From positions 1,736,001-1,800,000 of the forward strand of contig NZ_CP106738.1 of NCBI RefSeq assembly GCF_025639885.1: a stretch of DNA of 64,000 nt. The letters run 5' to 3'. The stretch is from Roseovarius pelagicus (GTDB lineage Bacteria; Pseudomonadota; Alphaproteobacteria; Rhodobacterales; Rhodobacteraceae). The position numbers and the translations under genes were made by a program. This document shows positions 61,836 to 64,000 of the stretch, piece after piece. The notes under the pieces were generated by a model. That model had not been told where the DNA came from and searched no databases. It was given only the letters and a program-made list of their open reading frames with translations. Each line of letters starts with the position of its first letter. Within the stretch, counting starts at the first letter, position 1.

Positions 61836-62438
61836 ATGGCAAAAGCAATGAGCGGAGAAAAGATCACGACACCGTCATCGGATGGGATCGAGGCGGCGGC
61901 ACGGGCTACCGCAAAACAGGGTGGCAAACGCGGTTTGCCGCCGATTCACCTGTGGAATCCGGATTTCAGCGGCGACATCGACATGCGCATTGCGCGCGAC
62001 GGGACATGGTTTCACGAGGGTACCCCAATCAACCGGCCTGAACTGGTTCGGCTGTTTTCGACGATCATGCGCAAGGAAGGTGACAAGTATGTGCTGGTCA
62101 CGCCTGTCGAAAAGGTCGGGATCACCGTCGACGATGCGCCATTTGTCGCCGTGGATTTCGACGTCAGCGGCAGTGGCGCGGATCAGGTTCTGACATTTCG
62201 GACCAATGTCGGCGACAGCGTCGACGCCGGGCCGGATACCCCGATCCGCGTCGAGCGCGACGCCGAGACAGGCGAGCCATCGCCCTATGTGCTGGTACGC
62301 GGTGCGTTAGAGGCGCTGATCGACCGCAAAAGCTTTTACCGGTTGGTCGAGATCGGGGAACATCATGCTGGATGGTTCGGGCTTTGGTCGGACGGCACGT
62401 TCTTTCGGGTGATTCCGTCGACGGAAATGCAAGTCTAA
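61836..62438 (+). CDS. DUF1285 domain protein
   Basis: This protein of about 200 residues shows the DUF1285 fingerprint: PPIHLWNPDFSGDIDMRI, GTWFHEGTPINRPELVRLFS, KYVLVTPVEKVGI, and a C-terminal YRLVEIGEHHAGWFGLWSDG. The fold of a structurally solved member of this family resembles two-domain proteins of unknown role. It has no signal peptide. Start codons at 61836 and 61848 are both in frame with weak ribosome binding sites. It is divergent from moxR with 59 bases between, and the pairing of the DUF1285 gene with moxR is frequent in relatives. Confidence 0.88.
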   Translation: MAKAMSGEKITTPSSDGIEAAARATAKQGGKRGLPPIHLWNPDFSGDIDMRIARDGTWFHEGTPINRPELVRLFSTIMRKEGDKYVLVTPVEKVGITVDDAPFVAVDFDVSGSGADQVLTFRTNVGDSVDAGPDTPIRVERDAETGEPSPYVLVRGALEALIDRKSFYRLVEIGEHHAGWFGLWSDGTFFRVIPSTEMQV

Positions 62439-62518
62439 CGCATCGAAACCACCAGCAGGACCGCAGCGCGTGGTCGGAGGACCTAACGCTGCGGCCTTGG
62501 ATCGTGGCGCACCCCGCG

Positions 62519-63223
62519 TCAGACCGACGCTGTCAGCCCGCCATCCACCCGCCAGTTCTGACCAGTGACATATCCGCCGCCTTCGGACGCCAGATACGAA
62601 ATCAGTGCAGAGACTTCGTTCGCATGCCCGTAGCGCCCCATCGGGATGCGGGCGCGCCGATCCTCGGTCTCTGGCAGGCTGTCGATGAAACCGGGCAGCA
62701 CGTTGTTCATGCGGATGTTATCGGCGGCGTATTTGTCGGCATAAAGCTTGGTAAACGCGGCGAGGCCTGCGCGAAAAACACCTGAAGTGGGAAACAGCGG
62801 ATCAGGTTCGAACGCGGCAAAAGTCGAGATGTTGATGATCGTGCCACCACCCTGCGCCTGCATGATCGGCGTGACCATGCGAGTCGGGCGGATCACGTTC
62901 ATCAGGTAGAAATCCATGCCGGTGTGCCAATCCTCATCGCTGATTTCCAGAATTGGCCCCTTAGGGCCGTGCCCGGCGGAATTGACCAGCACATCAACGC
63001 GACCCCAGCGATCCTGCGCGCCCTTGACCAGACGCTCCAGATCATCGGTGTTCTGGTTCGATCCGGTCACACCCAGCCCGCCCAGTTCCTTGGCCAGCGC
63101 CTCGCCCTTGCCGGACGATGACAGGATACCGACGTGAAACCCGTCCTGCGCCAACTGCTGTGCCGCGCCTGCACCCAAACCGCTACCACCCGCAGTAATG
63201 AGGGCTACCTTTTGATCGGACAT
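62519..63223 (-). CDS. SDR family oxidoreductase with altered active site
   Basis: This 234-residue short-chain dehydrogenase-like protein has the NAD(P) motif TAGGSGLGAG (TGxxxGxG), VDVLVNSAG and INISTFAAF with Ser133 at the usual catalytic Ser. Where YxxxK is expected the sequence reads SGVFR, so Ser147 stands for Tyr and Arg151 for Lys. The C-terminal part MNNVLPGFIDSLPE and GYVTGQNWRVDGG is normal. The enzyme may use a different mechanism, be a binding protein, or reduce activated substrates as in some divergent SDRs. The start at 63223 is standard. No partner gene is evident. Confidence 0.85.
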   Translation of the reverse strand: MSDQKVALITAGGSGLGAGAAQQLAQDGFHVGILSSSGKGEALAKELGGLGVTGSNQNTDDLERLVKGAQDRWGRVDVLVNSAGHGPKGPILEISDEDWHTGMDFYLMNVIRPTRMVTPIMQAQGGGTIINISTFAAFEPDPLFPTSGVFRAGLAAFTKLYADKYAADNIRMNNVLPGFIDSLPETEDRRARIPMGRYGHANEVSALISYLASEGGGYVTGQNWRVDGGLTASV

Positions 63224-63534
63224 AGTCGTTTCCTTTCGCGTTTCTCGATTGAAATCATGGCCTAGTCTACTGATCTGCCCGCTACAATTCGCGGAAAAAT
63301 CTCTGCGTGGTGATTGTAGAAAATCTACTGCCATTGCCACCCGTTTACAGGCAGCGGGCGGCTGAGTTCAGTGACAAATGCCGCGTGCGCTGTCGTTACA
63401 ATCGGGTGGCGATCACGACGCCAGCAGGAGGGCAGTGGCTTTCAACAGTAATTCCGGGGTTAGTGTATGTCGCAGCGTCAGGTTTGACGACTGTCCTGCG
63501 GCCCATATAGACAACCAGAATACATATGAGGTCT
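63224..63534. other. 311-base gap with an operator-like dyad
   Basis: The region between the divergent SDR and fatty-acid-hydroxylase-like genes shows no convincing gene. At 63316–63328 GTAGA-AAA-TCTAC is a perfect 5-bp dyad, and a related TAGTCTACTGAT lies at about 63262–63273, so a repressor may bind here. A 67-codon frame at 63307–63510 has no recognisable features. Confidence 0.4.
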
Positions 63535-64000
63535 ATGATGACGCGACTAAAGCTCATGTTTTCTCATATCAGCATCGTCGGCATGTGCCTTGCTGCACTG
63601 ACTGGCATTGCGATCATGGTGTTCCATGCCCCGTGGTGGGCGTGGCTGTTGATACCGTTCGGGTTTGGTGCCCAGATGCTGAACGAGTACAGTCTTCACA
63701 GGTTTGTATTTCACTTGCCCCCGCCAAAGCGTCAATGGGCATTTGATCTGCTGTATCAGGCACATTACGGGCATCACGATTTTCCGACCAATCACGGGTT
63801 GTTCTTTGTGCCACCTTGGGTCGCCCTGCCGGTGCTCGGCCTCAATTTCTGTCTGGTTTGGGGAATTGCCGCGCTGATCGGACTACCGGCGTCTTTTGAC
63901 ATTGCTGTGGCAATCGTTCTGGTGGGCGGTGTTCTGATGTTCATGGGCTATGAATGGTTCCACATGACATCGCACCTGAACATTCCAAAATCCAAAATCG
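63535..64000 (+). CDS. Fatty acid hydroxylase/sterol desaturase family protein, N-terminal part
   Basis: The frame runs open off the end of the window; 155 codons are present. It starts at an ATG–ATG pair (63535, 63538) with GAGG just upstream. Hydrophobic segments occur at about residues 13–30 and 32–50. The di-iron His clusters of the family begin with HRFVFH and HYGHH, and a later YEWFHMTSHL continues the set. Such integral membrane di-iron enzymes hydroxylate or desaturate lipids, carotenoids or sterol-like compounds. The specific substrate cannot be decided from the part seen. Confidence 0.85.
   Translation, partial: MMTRLKLMFSHISIVGMCLAALTGIAIMVFHAPWWAWLLIPFGFGAQMLNEYSLHRFVFHLPPPKRQWAFDLLYQAHYGHHDFPTNHGLFFVPPWVALPVLGLNFCLVWGIAALIGLPASFDIAVAIVLVGGVLMFMGYEWFHMTSHLNIPKSKI

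Noticed and set aside
63307..63510. A 67-codon frame between the SDR and hydroxylase genes
   Set aside because: No ribosome binding site, no family features, and it overlaps the operator-like dyad.
1..64000. CRISPR arrays, IS elements, prophage genes, tRNA or rRNA genes
   Set aside because: No direct-repeat arrays, transposase or integrase motifs, or tRNA/rRNA-like sequences were recognised on either strand by eye.

Overview
The window reads as a chromosome segment from a marine alphaproteobacterium of the Rhodobacterales (Roseobacter group). This rests on the pyk–small membrane protein–rpmI–rplT order, the ethylmalonyl-CoA pathway genes ccr and ecm, an xsc/soeABC organosulfonate locus under a TauR-type MocR regulator, glcDEF, a moxR–DUF58–DUF4159 operon, DUF1523 and DUF2244 proteins, a perfect CtrA-type site, and high GC with many 4-bp ATGA gene overlaps. 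The species cannot be named from the sequence alone. I see no phage genes, IS elements, CRISPR arrays, rRNA or tRNA.

Layout: (1) 1–1280 holds the 3' end of pyruvate kinase, a small membrane protein and ribosomal proteins L35 and L20. (2) 1459–4236 (minus) holds carA followed by a class II glutamine amidotransferase and a poly-gamma-glutamate-hydrolase-like protein. (3) 4336–14453 is a phosphonate block. It runs from an iron-dependent alcohol dehydrogenase through phnD, phnC, two phnE, phnA (phosphonoacetate hydrolase) and phnY (phosphonoacetaldehyde dehydrogenase) to a strong terminator. A Na/Pi cotransporter lies beyond it and a divergent LysR regulator at its head. No aminotransferase (PhnW), phosphonatase (PhnX) or C–P lyase gene is present. 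(4) 14696–19576 holds GatB/YqeY, DUF2244, purine nucleoside phosphorylase, a DUF4329 protein, a permease with a LysR regulator, and a GNAT enzyme. (5) 19983–26455 is the ethylmalonyl-CoA region: ecm and ccr flank a DUF4239-like membrane protein, a GNAT enzyme and a PlsB-like acyltransferase, and ecm and ccr share an upstream motif. (6) 26632–30496 holds a small CtrA-linked protein, a branched-chain aminotransferase, cmk and rpsA.

(7) 30707–39967 (minus) is the sulfonate locus tauR–xsc–ackA–soeABC. Xsc splits sulfoacetaldehyde into acetyl phosphate and sulfite, AckA can convert acetyl phosphate to acetate with ATP gain, and SoeABC oxidises sulfite into the quinone pool. (8) 40045–47933 is mixed: DUF1523, a Tat-exported cyclase, creatinase, a P1 peptidase, an alpha/beta hydrolase, a succinate-semialdehyde dehydrogenase, a PRC-barrel protein, and an Hsp20 with a sigma-32-like promoter and a ROSE-like leader. 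(9) 48095–53777 (minus) holds two tandem secreted trypsin-like proteases and glcDEF. (10) 53942–61776 holds a DUF599 protein, a small exported protein and the moxR operon. (11) 61836–64000 holds a DUF1285 protein, an atypical SDR and a truncated fatty acid hydroxylase/sterol desaturase.

The most interesting structures not explained by genes are: a family of three double-hairpin intergenic repeats, two of them inside operons; paired CTGGnnnTA-type direct repeats at the tauR and xsc promoters; a near-identical 18-bp motif upstream of both ccr and ecm; the dual heat-control leader of hsp20; the CtrA site; and several dyad operators. Function assignments rest on motif and family recognition by eye. 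No database search was run.
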